Positions 12,111 through 12,417 of a stretch of DNA of 12,417 nt are shown in pieces. Numbering within the stretch: position 1 is the stretch's first letter; every line of letters starts with the position of its first letter. The position numbers were made by a program, and so were the translations under genes. Source of the DNA: Candidatus Nitrosopolaris rasttigaisensis (lineage in GTDB: Archaea > Thermoproteota > Nitrososphaeria > Nitrososphaerales > Nitrososphaeraceae); the NCBI GenBank assembly GCA_933226995.1, contig CAKOFP010000355.1, forward strand, positions 1 to 12,417. The letters run 5' to 3'. Below the pieces are notes generated by a model. That model made no database searches. It saw only the letters and a program-made list of their open reading frames with translations, and had not been told where the DNA came from.

Positions 12111-12417
12111 ATGGTTTCAAGCATCCGCTTAAACGTTGACAAAGTCGAATCCTTGACGTCTCTTGCGAAGGATTCTTTACCCTGGGAATCTTGTGCACTT
12201 TTGTTGGGCGAAACTGGCACTGAGAATTTGGACGAAATTATCGTGAGCGACGTGATCACATTGAAAAACAGCGATTCTTCGCCAGTTTCATTCAGTATCG
12301 ATCCAGACGATCTTGTCAATGCATATCAAGTGTCAGAAGCTAGGAACTTGCAAGTTGTTGGAATATTTCATTCGCATCCAGCGGAGCCTTTTCCCTCGTC
12401 AACAGACAAAAAATATA
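12111..12417 (+). CDS. JAMM/MPN metalloprotease (5' part, cut by window end)
   Basis: The first 102 codons of an open frame running off the right edge. The sequence begins MVSSIRLNVDKVESLTSLA, followed by WESCALLLGE (about 25-34), whose glutamate is the usual catalytic Glu of the MPN fold. The zinc-binding segment GIFHSHPAEPFPSSTDKKY comes at the very end. JAMM proteins hydrolyse isopeptide or peptide bonds next to the Gly-Gly of ubiquitin-like proteins; archaeal members remove SAMP modifiers, and bacterial ones trim sulfur carriers such as QbsE or CysO. His-x-His is followed by six residues before Ser-x-x-Asp, where the common JAMM consensus has seven. The metal ligands are present and the family call is safe, but any fused C-terminal domain is beyond the window. 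Divergent from the S17e/ubiquitin-like operon, sharing a 175-base intergenic region. Confidence 0.88.
   Translation, partial: MVSSIRLNVDKVESLTSLAKDSLPWESCALLLGETGTENLDEIIVSDVITLKNSDSSPVSFSIDPDDLVNAYQVSEARNLQVVGIFHSHPAEPFPSSTDKKY

Noticed and set aside
12047..12319. Open frame antisense to the JAMM gene
   Set aside because: Overlaps the conserved MPN residues on the other strand and has no family resemblance.
1..12417. CRISPR array, insertion sequence, integrase or attachment site
   Set aside because: No spaced repeat series, no transposase-like frame and no long terminal inverted or direct repeats; gene content is core archaeal chromosome.

Overview
The window looks like chromosomal DNA from an ammonia-oxidising archaeon of the Thaumarchaeota (Nitrososphaeria). 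Three things point that way. Gene content is archaeal: ribosomal protein S17e, the KEOPS subunit Cgi121, a THUMP protein of the Tan1 type and an archaeal-type TrmI. A split methylmalonyl-CoA mutase with its GTPase fits the 3-hydroxypropionate/4-hydroxybutyrate CO2-fixation cycle. Finally, most genes have a TATA-like box 26-32 bases before the start codon, so their mRNAs would carry almost no leader. Base composition is moderately AT-rich by eye. Genus is not resolved, and no mobile element, CRISPR array or tRNA was seen.

Layout. Positions 85-2595 (minus strand) carry the mutase large subunit and, upstream of it, a MeaB-type GTPase; their stop and start codons abut. The B12-binding small subunit (2741-3202, plus) is transcribed divergently from the shared intergenic region. 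A stand-alone receiver-domain response regulator (3452-3847, minus) follows, then a double SIS-domain phosphosugar isomerase-like protein (3945-4907, minus), divergent from a membrane-anchored J-domain protein (5019-5447, plus). A 420-base stretch without a protein gene (5448-5867) holds a set of nested stems ending in a hairpin plus T-tract, and is the best candidate here for an undescribed structured RNA. A membrane-anchored DUF192 protein (5868-6395, plus), TrmI tRNA methyltransferase (minus) and an overlapping HAD/DHH phosphoesterase pair (7539-9181, plus) come next.

The right third is rich in tRNA-modification and ubiquitin-like genes. Sua5/YrdC and a Tan1-like THUMP protein form a plus-strand pair that converges on, and slightly overlaps, minus-strand cgi121; Sua5 and KEOPS act in the same t6A pathway. 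Then comes a minus-strand pair, S17e followed by a MoaD/ThiS-type ubiquitin-fold protein whose Gly-Gly is followed by five extra residues (SPRHA). Divergent from S17e, at the right edge, begins a JAMM/MPN metalloprotease, cut by the window end. JAMM enzymes trim or deconjugate ubiquitin-like proteins, so the tailed MoaD-like protein and this protease may be a precursor/processing pair. That is the most interesting biological hypothesis in the window.
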